Positions 8,359-18,324 of a DNA stretch of 22,225 nucleotides are shown in pieces (position 1 is the stretch's first letter; each line of letters starts with the position of its first letter). This DNA is from Choristocarpus tenellus KU-1152 (lineage: Eukaryota > Phaeophyceae): assembly GCA_964200185.2 (NCBI GenBank), contig CAXNAD020000296.1, positions 1 through 22,225 on the forward strand, written 5' to 3'. The notes under the pieces were generated by a model, which saw only the letters and a list, made by a program, of their open reading frames with translations, made no database searches and was not told the origin of the DNA. The position numbers and the translations under genes were made by a program.

Positions 8359-11300
8359 GTCAGTGATGGCCTGTATGGGACTTCAGTGACCAGCCTGCCC
8401 GCCACAAGAATACGTCTGTGTTGTTAACTTTCAAATTGTCTGCCATAGAATACAACTCCTTATAACCCACCCAACCTATGATACCAGTCCATTCAACCAG
8501 GTGATCGAAATCTTGAGCGTCAGCCTTGACAAAGACAAGGATGGGGAACCTGGAACAGAGTCCAATCATCTGGCTGGCAACCCTTTGCACAAGAACATCC
8601 AGCGGCAACTCAAAGTTTGCAGCGGTGTGGTGGAGCGCATCACGGTTGAGCATCACAGCAGCCTCAACAGCTCAGTGAAAGCAATGGGAGGAGTTGCTAG
8701 ACATTACAACCAGACACGTGATAATGTGGGAACACTCCGAGAGCAGCTTCGCGAGTGTAAGCAATTGTTGCAAACTGGTGCAAGTCAGACCGATGTGCGA
8801 GAGCTTTGGCAGCGGAAAATGCAATATTCACATGTGCTGAGGCTACTCGATGCTCTTAGCATGATCAAGGTGGGGAGGATATATTACTATGGTGGCATCA
8901 TGTACTATGTTGAACCCTTGGGTTGAAAATAACTATTCTTCTTCTCGCTAGTCGTTGATATACCAATTTTGAGTCTAATTTCGATGAAGCAGGCTTAGCA
9001 GCTCTTAGGCCGCCGAAGGTAGCATTCTGTCAGAATGGGTTTGTGTTAGGGTGGACAAAAACCGTTTTTTGCGATGCCGTAACTGATATTTCGAAAACCC
9101 ACACACAGGATGCTCCTGTGAAATTCGATCGCCTTGTTCGCCAGAAGAGGTTTGTTGCAGCGGTTGGCCTGCTCAATGCCTCATTGCTGAATATCTTCAG
9201 TCCAGAGCTGGTGGATGTTCCTGCAGTGGCAAGTGTGAGGGATGAGATGCTTACACAGAAAGGAAAGATCCTTGACCTCCTGGTGACAGAAATTGCTGAC
9301 GTCCTCTTCCTGCGCACAGCACCTGGAAGCTACCATCACATGGACCAGACAAGCGGTGCAGCCAAGGGTCGCCGAAGAAGGGAGCGCGGTGGGGCACTCA
9401 TGTTCAACACTGAGGAGTCATTTTCCGCACCCACAGCAAAGCGAACACAATCCTTTATTGCGGGGACCTCGAGGGGGAACACCAAGGATATCACCTCCGA
9501 GGCGAGTGATGGAATGGCTAGTGTGGTGCCTTCACTTTGGGCTGGTCTCTCTGTGGATGTGGGAGATATTAATGAGGAGGATGAAGGGGCTTTACATGAC
9601 CCTTCAGAGGAATTTGGGGTATATTTGCGCCTCCTGGTTGAGGCTGTGCGACGCCTAAGGTACCTTGATGATGTGGAACGGTACCTGCTTGAAAGGCTTC
9701 CTGATGAGATCTTAACCTTGAGTGCCTCGCACATGCGGGCTTGCATGCCAACAGATACCGATGATACGACTGAGGACAGTCGGGGAGAGGGTGAGGGGGG
9801 CAGTGCTGTTGTGCAGCACTTGATCCAATACTTAGGTCTCGCCTTTGATTCTTTTGTAAGAGTGCTCGTTAACCACATGCACCTGGTGCGCCTTCTTCAT
9901 GGTGCTCGCATGCGAGACCTCAGGGAGAGTGACCCAAGTGCGCCTGTTTTTGAGGCGGATGCCCCGTACAAAGAGTTCCTTGTGCTCTCCCTGTGGCAGC
10001 ATATCCAAATACACATAAAAGATGTTTTGGCAAGGCATGTTGCTGTCCCTAGTGTCATCTATGGAGGCAGTGGCATTGAGGAAGGTGAAATTGGAGCAGA
10101 TAGCTCTAGGGATGGATCCAATAGGAGAGGTTCTGATGTGGGACTCCTGAGTAAAGTGTCCAGTGCCTTACCTTTCCGTCCTCTAAGGCGCCCGGAGTCA
10201 ACCTCTTCCTTACTGCTAGGAGGTACAATGGAACTGGACAAAGAGAGTGCAGTGGAATACTGTAGGTGCTGCATGCTGGCCAATCCATCCCCCTTTATCC
10301 TTGTTCACATCTTTCGACCAACACTCAAGTTTGTTGAGGTGGAGCAGGTGGGTGCACATTAGTCAATTTCACAAGTGATTCCTCCATGAAGAATCATTTT
10401 GCATGGGCATTTGCCTTCTGGTATGCAATATAAGTGCTCCCTCACATGTAGCTGTCATCTTGTCGCTCTATATTTTATTGTAGGGTAAATTGAAAGCAAT
10501 GAAGAAGGAGGTGCTAGGGTCTGGTCAGGGTGGGAGGGAGCGAGGAAGGCGCCGGGAAGCAGAAGATGGATATGAAGATGACACCAATGGCTTGTCTTCA
10601 TTCTTGCACACAACCGTGCAAGATGTACTGCTTCCACAAATGGCCGCAGATTCTCTTGCTACACACACAAAGGTACTGTAGTACCCAGAAATGGGTCCGA
10701 AATACTTCAACAGAATACACAAATACACAGTAAGGAAGGGAAGTGGACAGGAAAGAGAGGGCTTCCTTCCATGTTTCATAACTTGTTGTGATTGTTCCCA
10801 TGAGTGGTGTAGATGCAGTGAAGTCTCAATCTGGAGGATGAGTTTGGAACATGTTGGTATCCAAGTTGGCATCAAGGTTTGGCAGGTATATTTACAACTC
10901 CACATATGCCAGCAGGTACGCATGGGTACGGTGGCCTAAATAAACAAGTACTTCTGTTTGTGCACATGATGACTATTGCTTAGGCTATTGCATGTGTTGC
11001 AGGTCATATTGTACCTCTCTCGTAAGAGATAAGTTCAAGTTGAAATGAGTGGAATGGGTACAAATTTCTTTGATGAGATATTTGTGGTGTTGAAAGTATT
11101 GCCAAGACTCCATGATATTTTACCATCCTGTCTGTTGACCTTGGCCTTGCTATAGTGATATTTCAAGATGCACCTGCCTAATGGCAGTGCCACTAGTAGT
11201 GCTAAGGGTGCTATTACTACTAACAGGGGTGTGGATGGTGCAGGTGCAAAATGTGAAAAATAGTGAATGCAATACAGTATGTTGGAAGTAAGAGCTGTGA

Positions 11301-14300
11301 AGAATCTAAAAATAGTGTGGCCCCTTAGCAAGGGAAGTGAACTGGACACCCTTTTGAGGTACTTCTGTAAGAAGGGAGTGCTACCCGAGGCCAGATAGCC
11401 TGTAACATCAGCTTTCTGTTAGAAAATCAATGTAGCACAAATATATTCTGAATCACAAGGAGAGTATTACCACAACTACATTTTGCCCTGGCTAGGTGTA
11501 TAGTGGAAGATGCATAATATGAACTATTAAAATTAATCAATTGTTTGTGACACATAATTTCTACTTCACTCAGGTAGCTGAAGATCCAGATTCTTTCTTC
11601 CCACGATTCATGGGTGTGTCTGGCACATCAGGATCAGGGGCTGGTGCAGGAGTGGCAAAACCCCGAGGTGTTACTGCACAATCATCAGCCTCAACTCGAG
11701 AGGCAATTTCCTTAAGTATGGCTGATGTACACCCTACCAAGGGTGCAGAGGATATTTATGCTCAAACTCGGAAGTTTTTCAGGGCCATTATCCAAATGCC
11801 ACAGTATGGGGAGCAGGTGAGACTTGCTGTATTCTTCTCTATTCCAGTTTTGCTTACTTCCACATATGCTACAACTCCTGAGTTAACTCATTGATAGTGC
11901 AACATTAGCCACAGCTCACGTAGTAGGCAGGAAGGAATACATACAAATAGTCCAGATCAGTTGTCTCCTCAGTTGACTCCTCTTGCGAAAGTGCAAGATT
12001 CATTTGTGGCAACCTGTTTTTCATCCCCATACGCCACTAACTCATGCACATAAGTAAATGTTGTGAAACTCTTGCTTGGTGCCTAACTCACACCTACAGA
12101 ACTAGCTCTAGATCAATGATGGGTAAAATTTGCAGGTTCATTTGTCACCCAAGCTTTCAGATGACTTGTCACTATGATTCATTAGTTGGAGGATTTATTG
12201 AGATATTTCGATTTGGAAAATTGTCACAAATCAGGGCATGTTCAACTCCATAGAACTATCGAGGAACAAGTGTGTAATGTTTCACACATCATAGAACTAG
12301 AATTGTGGTTTGGGCAACTGTCCCACTTTATAGAAAAATGTCTGCCTCAAGAGATGAATTGTGGTGGTGATAATCAGATTCCTCATGAAGATATCAGAGG
12401 GTAGATGTTTTCATTGGGTGCTGTCCATCAACCACATTCTTTCCGCAATGCCAAACAAGGCGACCTACCATATCTGTATTCGTTGACCTGACAAAAAAAA
12501 CTGCAAAATAATGAGTTCTATTGTGGTGATTTTGGGTTACCTGTGAAAAATTGCATAGTATATACTATGCAGTACTTTGAATGGCCTCAATTTGTCAATG
12601 GAAGCTTATTGCAATGGAGAAACTGATGAGGGAGTAAATGTTGGTGGTGGTGCTGTGCTGATGATACCTACAAGTACAAAATCATGCTTAGAAAATTTTG
12701 TTTTATATTGGGTTTCATTTTAGGTATGTCATCCCACTGCAAAATTCAAAACAAGTTCCTAAGGATCTTCAAAGCATTCCTGTTCCTTATCACGTGGCCT
12801 TTTCTTTCAGCCCCAGCTTGGCTAGCTGATTCTGCCCCATTAGTGTGGCCAGCTGTTTCAGCCCCGTTAATCTTGCTAACTAGCATCATGCATCATGCTA
12901 CCAATCATTCCCCCCATTTTGGTGTAGTGCCTCATGCATTTTTGAGGTTGCTGATTGGCTGTGGGGGGTGCCTGCAAGCCAAGCGTGGACCATGAGCAAG
13001 GGTTGTGCTGTTGTGATAGACCAGGCAGTCTGCTGTTTCTCTGCCATTGTACATACACATCACCTGTTTTACAGGCCCGTTACCATTAATACTGCTCTGA
13101 CTCTTCTTTGTTATTTTGGTGTTTTTTCCTTGTTTGCAAGTGATTACAGTGAACTTTCTGTGATTCCTGTAAGCCCCCCCCAAAATGTGTATGTGGACCA
13201 CTTCTCATGCCCAAAATTGGCTGGCAAGATTCCCATTATTAATAGTTGCAAAGGCTTGTTCGATTCTTGTTTGAACTCATGTAGCATGTGCGCTCTTTTT
13301 TCTCTGCTGCCACTTTTTCAGTTCTTAGCCTACAGTAAGGTGCAGCACAATCAGTGTGTATTTTGGTACAGTTCAAATATTGTGTTGCAATGGTAGTGAA
13401 AGGTTGCAGTCACTGCTGCTTGTGAAATGTACTATGTACCAGACTCTGGAGTAATCTCACCATAAAAGTGCCTTGAGGGCAACTTGCACTTACACGTGGT
13501 AAGGCTTTCAAAGGTGTGCCGGGCAACTAGTGTCACAATGCAGTATTGGAGATGGTTTCGATAGGCCATTGGTTCATGCTGGAGTTTGTTGGCAGGAGGA
13601 CTGCACTGTAATACATTAATATGTTATGTCTCAAATTGTTTTATGTTCAAATGGGTAATACAAATTGGTTCCTTTTCGCTTGTACACCAGATTTGTGCAA
13701 GATTTTTGCCTTACATGGTTACTACTGTGCCTCATTCAGATCCATAATACAATTCATGACCTATTCCATCAACCAACTATTGTATTCCTTGTTTTTTGCA
13801 TTTGTCAGCTCGCTGCAATTGTCAAATAATACCCTTGCAAAACAATAATATTATTCCCATATGGACAAAGCAAAGGTCACGATATGCACAGCAGTGGAGT
13901 GGGGAGAACTCACTGTACAGTTACAATGATACTCTACAACAATAGTACTGTATTCCATGGACACTTTGATATCACAATGAAAAAAATTGGACGCCAAGAA
14001 ATCTGCACCACTTCCAATGCTACCCCACATTGGTGTTTTTGATTTCACCCTACAGGAAAGAAACCTCCGATTTCATTGATATGGTATGGTAAACTCTAAA
14101 ATTTCATAGTATTGTAGTGAAGAGTGTGCATGCTTTTTCATGGTATAATAAATTGACTTATATTCAATTATGTACGAAGTCAAATTTTATGTTTTTTTGG
14201 CATTAGTTTGGGGGAACATGTGCAGCACCAGCATTGTTTCAAACAAGCAACTCTCACAGGATCATCTTAGATTTTGCTTCAGCTTTCTTTCATGCAGGTA

Positions 14301-17300
14301 GAGATAGTGAATGAGAAACAGTTTGAATATGGAAGTCGTCAAGAGTATTTTTTGTCTTTTGCAATACTTTTGTCCCTCAATATCTTCCCCCATCTAGATA
14401 GCAAGAATATCAGGGCTGTTCACTGGGCCAGACAGTTAGCATGTCCACTGTCAGTCATATGGTTGGAGGCCTGCTCACAGCCCAGTCATGTCGAAACAGT
14501 CGGTGCCATCGACTCTGTCATGTCTGAACTTGGTTGTACATGGCTGACCATAAGCCCCGGCCATGTTGAGCAGTGATGGGCATGGTCTCAGTCATGCTCC
14601 AACTTGGTTGTACATGGCCACTGGTAGCCCCACTCATGTTGGGTGGTGACGACTATGGACTCGACCATGTTAAAATATTGAGTAGTGATGGCCATGGTCT
14701 CAGTCATGCTCCAACTTTTTTACATGGCCATTGGTAGTCCCACTCATGTTGGGCGGTGACGACTATGGACTTGGCCATGTTAAAATATTTTATTTATGGA
14801 CGGCTAGGTAACACTTGGACCAGTCACACCATGGCCATGCCTTCTTATATACGATTTACTCTACTTTTATCTTGTTATCTATGCTATTACTGTAACTACA
14901 AAGTACTCTGGAGTACAATATATATATACTCCCTCTATCCCATAAGTCTGCAATGTTAAGGGTGTGACTTCTCGAGATGACCTCCGATGAAAAAGCAGTT
15001 TTTTATATTGGATTCCTTTATGTTTTTTACGTGAAAGTCCTTCTTTGTCGCTTTCCTCATGCCTATCAATCCACCAATACGCCACTGCATTGAAAGCCCC
15101 TCTGTCAATTCTGACCAATTTTGGTAGACTTCCCTCTCGCTGCCTTTTCTTAGTTCCAGTGTGTTGTACCTCAAAATTGTTACCCCCTAGCGACTTCAAA
15201 ATCTGATTGTACCACTTAAAGGGCTCTGCCACATCCCCTCTAAAGCTGCATTGTATGCACCATAAATGCTCTTTACCCCCTTCACGAGGTTGCTTATTGT
15301 ACCATAACGCTCCCTCCAAAAACATTCATATGCAAAGAACCCCAAATCATTGATATTGAGATCAGGTGACTGTGTAGACTGTATTACGAGCTTGGCGTTC
15401 CACCCCCCTTCACTCCTGGTTTCATTAAGCTTCTGTGGCATGTCTTTTTCCATATGGGGGATTGCTTGGTCCTGCTGTGCAACCACGTCCTCACTGTCCC
15501 ACCACGGCATTTTTTCCTTCAATGCGGGGAGAAAAGTCTCCACATATCACTCTCTCCTGACTCTACTTGTAGTTTATGGTCACATCAAAGTCGTACTGCT
15601 ATCCCATCTCACGGGCGAATTTCTCTGCACCTGATCGATGACGCCATCATCCCAGATTTCAACTTGCCGTTGAAATAGCTGGAAGAATCTGGGCATAGAA
15701 CACTGTAGATGAACATCACCTTAGGAATGTGATTCTTGTGCCGTCTGTACCTTGGTGGAGCCCACCCTTTCCTCCCTCGGAAACATGTGGACACACTCCG
15801 AGTCATGGATGAGGTAGAACCATGCTTCATGATATGAATTGTGTTGCAGTTACTTCTGTAATTGATGTGTTTCCTTGCTACTTCGCAACAGGACTTGTGT
15901 CACAGATGGTCAGGAGGCTAAGTGAGATTCGTATGACCTTGGCAAGGTGCTGAAATGTGTAAACAATGGGGGTGTGTTATACCCGTCACCAGGTGCAGCG
16001 TGGCCACTGAAAATGGGGTTGAAAAGGACCATTTTTTCAGTTCATATTGTCGGAACAGATTCAGAACTATTTTGGAACAAAATGCGAAGAACTAAAATCC
16101 GCTCAAAATTTTTTATCTTGAGCTTCAAGTTGAGCCATGCATCACTGGGAAAGTCTTAGTACTTGTGAAGAAATGGTCAAACAAAAGTAAACATTCATAG
16201 CATTGCAGACTTAGCCTGTATTTATTTTTGTTCACAGTGATTTAAGTATTGTGTAGAATGCATGATTACACAAGAGCAGGGGCAATGTAGAGGCCATTGA
16301 TAGGTGATTTCTTAATTTATTGACCAGTTCTATTTATTACGTCCCGTTACCCTTCAATGTTTTTGAAATATAATTGAAAGTTATATCAATGCCAGTACAT
16401 GTAAGTACCAAAACAACTTAACGGTGCAAATTTTGATCTACTCAATTGTTAGTTGTGTTGATGATGCCATGCGATGCGATGGCCCACTAGCATCTTTTCT
16501 TGCCCATACCTGTGAAGCAAACCACAACCTGAGTTTCTTTTCAATACGACAACCTTGGTCAACTTGTTTCCTTAACTTAACTTCCCTTGTGACAAGTTGG
16601 GGGAAGTGCAGCGTTCAAGTCTAGAGACCTACTTCACGCTTGTGAGCGACAAGTTCCAGGACCTTACAGATGGAAGGTAATGTTGGGTGTGTGACTCCAC
16701 ATTGTTACAGTGGTATTGCCTAAAAGTAAGGCTCTGCAAGACATGTGAAACAACTCAATAGTGCCAGTTGTAAAGTAAGAATGATCTAGTACATGTCAAA
16801 GATTAGTCAAATATTTTGCACTCTACAAGCTGATCCAGCCAAGGTGGACCAGTAGCCCAGAAGGCTTTAATCTTCAACCTCTCGACAATACCAAGTTTAC
16901 AAAATCTTTCATGGAGATTGAGGAATTGGTTCAGCTCAACAAAAACAGAAGCAATATTTTTAGCTGTAGTTTTGAAGTGATCGTCATTCAGGACCTTGGA
17001 AAAATGATACTGAAAAGGTTTATTTCTGACTTCCATTTGGAGTTAGAAATGTGGTTTCCAAGGTGAAGTACGCAGTTGAAAGATTGCATGTACCTCTAGT
17101 TGCAGATTCAAATGTCCACTGAGCTAAATTGTTTTGAGGTACGTATTATACCCAACACAGCAAGAAAAATCTGATATCTGCTGCAACTTGTTGAGTTAAA
17201 TAATCAAATTTTTGTAAATGCTCCATCTTTTTCTTAAGAAAAACGTCCTATCAGTCATTTTGCAATTTACATTTTTTTATGAGAAAATCCATTTTTTCAT

Positions 17301-18324
17301 GAACCATGATACTTTCCAACGTTACCATGTTCTTGCATATATCAAGACCAAATTACCTCAAGATTGTGTTTGTAGATTGAAACATTGCAGCAGATGTTTG
17401 GATTTGAGCAGAACTAATCCTACTTGATTGTACTGTTATTGATTAGATTGTTGGCTAATGTCTGTGAACTGAAAGGGTGAGGTGTTTTTCAGGTAAAGGC
17501 ATACGTATTGAAAGCTTATATTTTGATCTGATATGTTGTACAGTATTGAGGTTTATGTGCTCAGGACTATGACCAGTGAGCTACACAACACTACTGTACA
17601 ACTTTGTAAATATCTTGTTGAGGATGCATGTTGCTTTGTAAGCCAGAGTTTTTTGTTCCTGAACAGTCCAAGATAATATGAATTGTTACTGTTAACTATT
17701 TAAAAAAAAGTGAAACATGTCTTACGTTAAATACTCCTTACGTTCCAACTGCAAAATCATAAACCATGGTACATTCTGCATGGACTCCATCCCATGGACA
17801 GTGCCTCGAGGACTCGGCTGGAGCGGTGTGGGGATAAGCTTAGGGAACTCTTGAGGAGAGATGCACACTACACTGCTTACAAGGCACGCATTTATGGTGA
17901 GATCCATTCCAATTTCAGCTCAATACACAAAACCTGAAGTAGTGTGTGTTGTGTACTTCCCACTCGTGTTCTCTTACTTGCCAAATAGGTATCATGGCCT
18001 CTGTGCACTATGCAACCAACACCATGCTTTCGTGTTGCCGCTATATTCTATTCTCATGATGTTGACGAGCACATAGGTGGTACTACCCCTTGGGACAATG
18101 AGATAATTGGAAAGGAAGGCATTCCACATCTTCAGAAAGGACAGGGATACAGAAGCGCAAGTGTGGCTAGTATCCAAGGTGTGAGAGGTAGGGAACAAGA
18201 ACGGGGAAGAGCAGAGACCTCGACCACAGCGGAGGAAGAGGCTGATGATGTTTTTGAGAGTGAATTCATTCTTCTCAGAGACCTTTGGAACTTCAATGCT
18301 ATGCCATATCCTGTTGCCAAAAAG
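8201..18324 (+). CDS. SEC8: Exocyst complex subunit Sec8 (EXOC4) homologue, 5' and central part
   Basis: Sec8 is a subunit of the octameric exocyst, which tethers secretory vesicles to the plasma membrane before SNARE fusion. Eight exons joined by GT-AG introns give about 878 codons with all phases compatible. Family landmarks in order: an N-terminal coiled-coil region (HHSSLNSSVKAMGG, NVGTLREQLRECKQLL, ELWQRKMQYSHVLRLLDAL), then KFDRLVRQKRFVAAVGLL, VEAVRRLRYLDDVERYLLERL, YKEFLVLSLWQHIQIHIKDVL, SPFILVHIFRPTLKFVE, LSSFLHTTVQDVLLPQMAA, and near the right end WDNEIIGKEGIPHL and SEFILLRDLWNF. These follow the order of animal and plant Sec8 proteins. The start ATG has A at -3, G at +4 and an upstream in-frame stop. 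Low-complexity Ser/Glu/Arg-rich loops lengthen the protein relative to animal Sec8. The C-terminal third is not found in this window. The symbol is by homology. Confidence 0.88.
8488..8869 (+). CDS. SEC8: SEC8 exon 2: N-terminal coiled-coil core
   Basis: Contains the most recognisable Sec8 N-terminal signature: RITVEHHSSLNSSVKAMGG, then NVGTLREQLRECKQLLQ, then ELWQRKMQYSHVLRLLDAL. It ends in SMIK before donor GTGGGG at 8870 (phase 0). The start is 8488 or 8501 depending on the exon 1 junction. Confidence 0.85.
9109..10347 (+). CDS. SEC8: SEC8 exon 3, large central exon of 413 codons
   Basis: The acceptor ACACACAG ends at 9108 and the donor GTGGGT begins at 10348; both are phase 0. DAPVKFDRLVRQKRF joins directly to SMIK of exon 2, matching the Sec8 'IKQVP.KLE....K.Y' region. 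It includes the second helical block (VEAVRRLRYLDDVERYLLE), the 'F..VL..H....L' block around 9850-9890, and LWQHIQIHIKDVLARHV. Two low-complexity loops, one Arg/Ser/Thr-rich (about 9350-9500) and one Ser/Arg-rich (about 10060-10220), probably form disordered surface loops. The latter corresponds to the Lys/Ser-rich loop of animal Sec8. Confidence 0.9.
10484..10672 (+). CDS. SEC8: SEC8 exon 4
   Basis: Acceptor TATTTTATTGTAG ends at 10483, donor GTACTG starts at 10673, phase 0 on both sides, 63 codons. GKLKAMKKE continues the helix from LKFVEVEQ of exon 3. An acidic/basic loop follows, then LSSFLHTTVQDVLLPQMAA, which aligns with the conserved 'L..FL...I...FL.Q' block of Sec8. Confidence 0.85.
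10673..11573 (+). other. SEC8 intron 4
   Basis: About 0.9 kb between a GTACTG donor and a TTCACTCAG acceptor. Open frames inside, including a hydrophobic minus-strand one at 11035-11349, have no recognisable motif. I see no repeat or RNA gene. Confidence 0.6.
11574..11816 (+). CDS. SEC8: SEC8 exon 5
   Basis: Acceptor CTACTTCACTCAG ends at 11573, donor GTGAGA starts at 11817, phase 0 on both sides, 81 codons. It starts VAEDPDSFFPRF, passes a Gly/Ser/Ala loop and ends AQTRKFFRAIIQMPQYGEQ, matching the 'L..M...P.Y...F' block that precedes the Sec8 'KL..Y...C..AY' segment. Confidence 0.82.
12552..12571. repeat. Perfect 20-bp palindrome
   Basis: TGCATAGTATATACTATGCA is its own reverse complement. 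It lies inside SEC8 intron 5 with no open frame or element boundary recognised around it. Confidence 0.8.
12806..12883. repeat. Imperfect tandem repeat, about 27-bp unit, three copies
   Basis: Three adjacent segments begin TTCAGCCCC (12806), TTCTGCCCC (12830) and TTCAGCCCC (12857), and each ends in a GCTAGCTG/GCCAGCTG/GCTAACTA-like tail. Unit lengths by eye are 24, 27 and 27 bp. This is a small intronic minisatellite. Confidence 0.6.
14400..14580 (+). repeat. Diverged copies of a CATGT(T/C)GAA-containing dispersed repeat
   Basis: Segments such as TCATGTCGAAACAGT (14486-14500) and GTCATGTCTGAACTTGG resemble the tandem units immediately downstream and, in reverse orientation, the sequence at 21540-21650. 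The stretch from about 14519 to 14580 is a partial, diverged first copy of the 112-bp unit. It is non-coding and intronic. Confidence 0.55.
14581..14790 (+). repeat. 112-bp tandem repeat, two near-complete copies
   Basis: Copy A starts at 14581 and copy B at 14693, both with CATGGTCTCAGTCATGCTCC. Both contain ACTCATGTTGGG, GGTGACGACTATGGACT and CCATGTTAAAATATT. The copies differ by a 2-bp deletion and a few substitutions. The block ends at about 14789, some 140 bp from the mariner terminal repeat. Confidence 0.85.
14929..14952. repeat. Mariner/Stowaway-type terminal inverted repeat (one end)
   Basis: CTCCCTCTATCCCATAAGT, preceded by TA at 14927-14928, has the form of the TIR-plus-TA target site of plant mariner-like elements and their Stowaway MITEs. 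It lies just beyond the C-terminal end of the antisense transposase relic, exactly where an element end should be. I found no convincing matching inverted copy on the other side. Confidence 0.75.
14929..15860 (-). mobile_element. Plant-type mariner-like element relic with broken transposase
   Basis: The antisense transposase remnant reads from right to left. First comes YHEAWFYL at about 15837-15814, where the family has 'DE.WF', with His at the first catalytic Asp (codon 15829-15831). Next comes KNHIPKVMFIYSVLCP in another frame. Then QQDQAIPH carries the second Asp (15469-15471), followed by SPDLNINDLGFF with the third Asp (15346-15348), about 40 residues later as in plant DD39D mariners. 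A third frame then gives GGNNFEVQHTG and EGSLPKLV, the C-terminal block. At least three frame changes and a substituted catalytic residue make it inactive. The N-terminal helix-turn-helix half is not recognisable, and only one terminal repeat remains. It sits within SEC8 intron 5, opposite to transcription. Confidence 0.85.
15861..16596. other. End of SEC8 intron 5, no feature seen
   Basis: The DNA-binding half of the mariner transposase should lie here on the minus strand, but I cannot read it. A plus-strand segment after CGCAACAG at 15891 looks exon-like but meets a stop in the phase required by the gene. The intron ends in a pyrimidine-rich tract before the AG at 16595-16596. Confidence 0.5.
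16597..16676 (+). CDS. SEC8: SEC8 exon 6
   Basis: It follows acceptor CTTCCCTTGTGACAAG and encodes LGEVQRSSLETYFTLVSDKF and then QDLTDG, ending in phase 2 at donor GTAATG (16677). A second AG 15 bp downstream (exon from 16612) is also in phase 0 and would remove LGEVQ. The AG of the last partial codon joins the T at 17802 to make Ser, so the phase agrees with exon 7. Similarity to Sec8 is modest over this short stretch. Phase agreement and position are the main support. Confidence 0.65.
16677..17801 (+). other. SEC8 intron 6
   Basis: About 1.1 kb. It contains a 77-codon minus-strand open frame (16803-17036) without recognisable motif. The sequence TACTCCTTACGTTCC at 17732-17746 resembles a Stowaway end, but no partner repeat was found. 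Confidence 0.55.
17802..17896 (+). CDS. SEC8: SEC8 exon 7
   Basis: The acceptor CCATGGACAG ends at 17801 and the donor GTGAGA begins at 17897. It enters in phase 2 and leaves in phase 1, matching its neighbours. It encodes RTRLERCGDKLRELLRRDA followed by HYTAYKARIY, which fits the 'KL..Y....C..AYRGI' segment of Sec8 that precedes the 'W..D.DI...LKSLPNW' region. Confidence 0.72.
18077..18324 (+). CDS. SEC8: SEC8 exon 8
   Basis: The acceptor GACGAGCACATAG ends at 18076 and supplies the two bases needed for phase 1. The donor is a consensus AAG|GTAAGT at 18325 (phase 0). It encodes GGTTPWDNEIIGKEGIPHLQ, then an Arg/Glu/Thr-rich acidic loop, then ESEFILLRDLWNFNAMPYP. This aligns with the Sec8 'D.DI...LKSLPNW' and 'E.E.LI.NLG...IP..DIL' blocks. 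It is the last exon I can support. Confidence 0.78.

Larger units (their letters stand above)
11817..16596 (+). other. SEC8 intron 5, about 4.8 kb, repeat-filled
   Basis: The codon phase (0/0) and the Sec8 alignment allow direct joining of exon 5 to exon 6, so no exon need lie in this interval. From 11817 to about 14400 I see only short repeats. After that come a tandem-repeat block, a mariner relic in antisense and about 0.7 kb of plain sequence. Open frames at 12968-13396 and 14274-14576 lack donors or motifs that would make them exons. Confidence 0.65.

Noticed and set aside
9336-9878. A 180-codon minus-strand open frame
   Set aside because: It lies wholly inside SEC8 exon 3, whose plus-strand product is clearly conserved. 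The antisense frame is Ser/Arg-rich and shows no family motif.
11368-11390. Candidate right end of a mariner (ACTTCTGTAAGAAGGGAGTG)
   Set aside because: It matches the reverse complement of the TIR at only about two thirds of positions, no TA follows, and it lies on the wrong side of the transposase relic.
12684-13396. Several hydrophobic plus-strand open frames of about 100-140 codons
   Set aside because: They are Cys/Phe/Leu-rich translations of T-rich intron sequence, overlap each other and have no motif or splice support.
14299-14350. Possible extra SEC8 exon after TTTCATGCAG (VEIVNEKQFEYGSRQ)
   Set aside because: Phase is acceptable, but no usable donor follows and the Sec8 alignment does not need it. 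Exon 5 joins well to exon 6.
15892-15950. Exon-like segment after CTTCGCAACAG
   Set aside because: In the required phase it hits a stop (TAA) after nine codons. The open alternative frame does not fit the neighbours.
17731-17760. Stowaway-like end TACTCCTTACGTTCC
   Set aside because: It resembles the mariner TIR, but no inverted partner with TA was found within several hundred bases.
17989-18076. Earlier start for SEC8 exon 8 at the AG ending 17988
   Set aside because: The frame is open, but phase 0 does not match exon 7, which ends in phase 1. The AG at 18075-18076 gives the right phase and a better family match.
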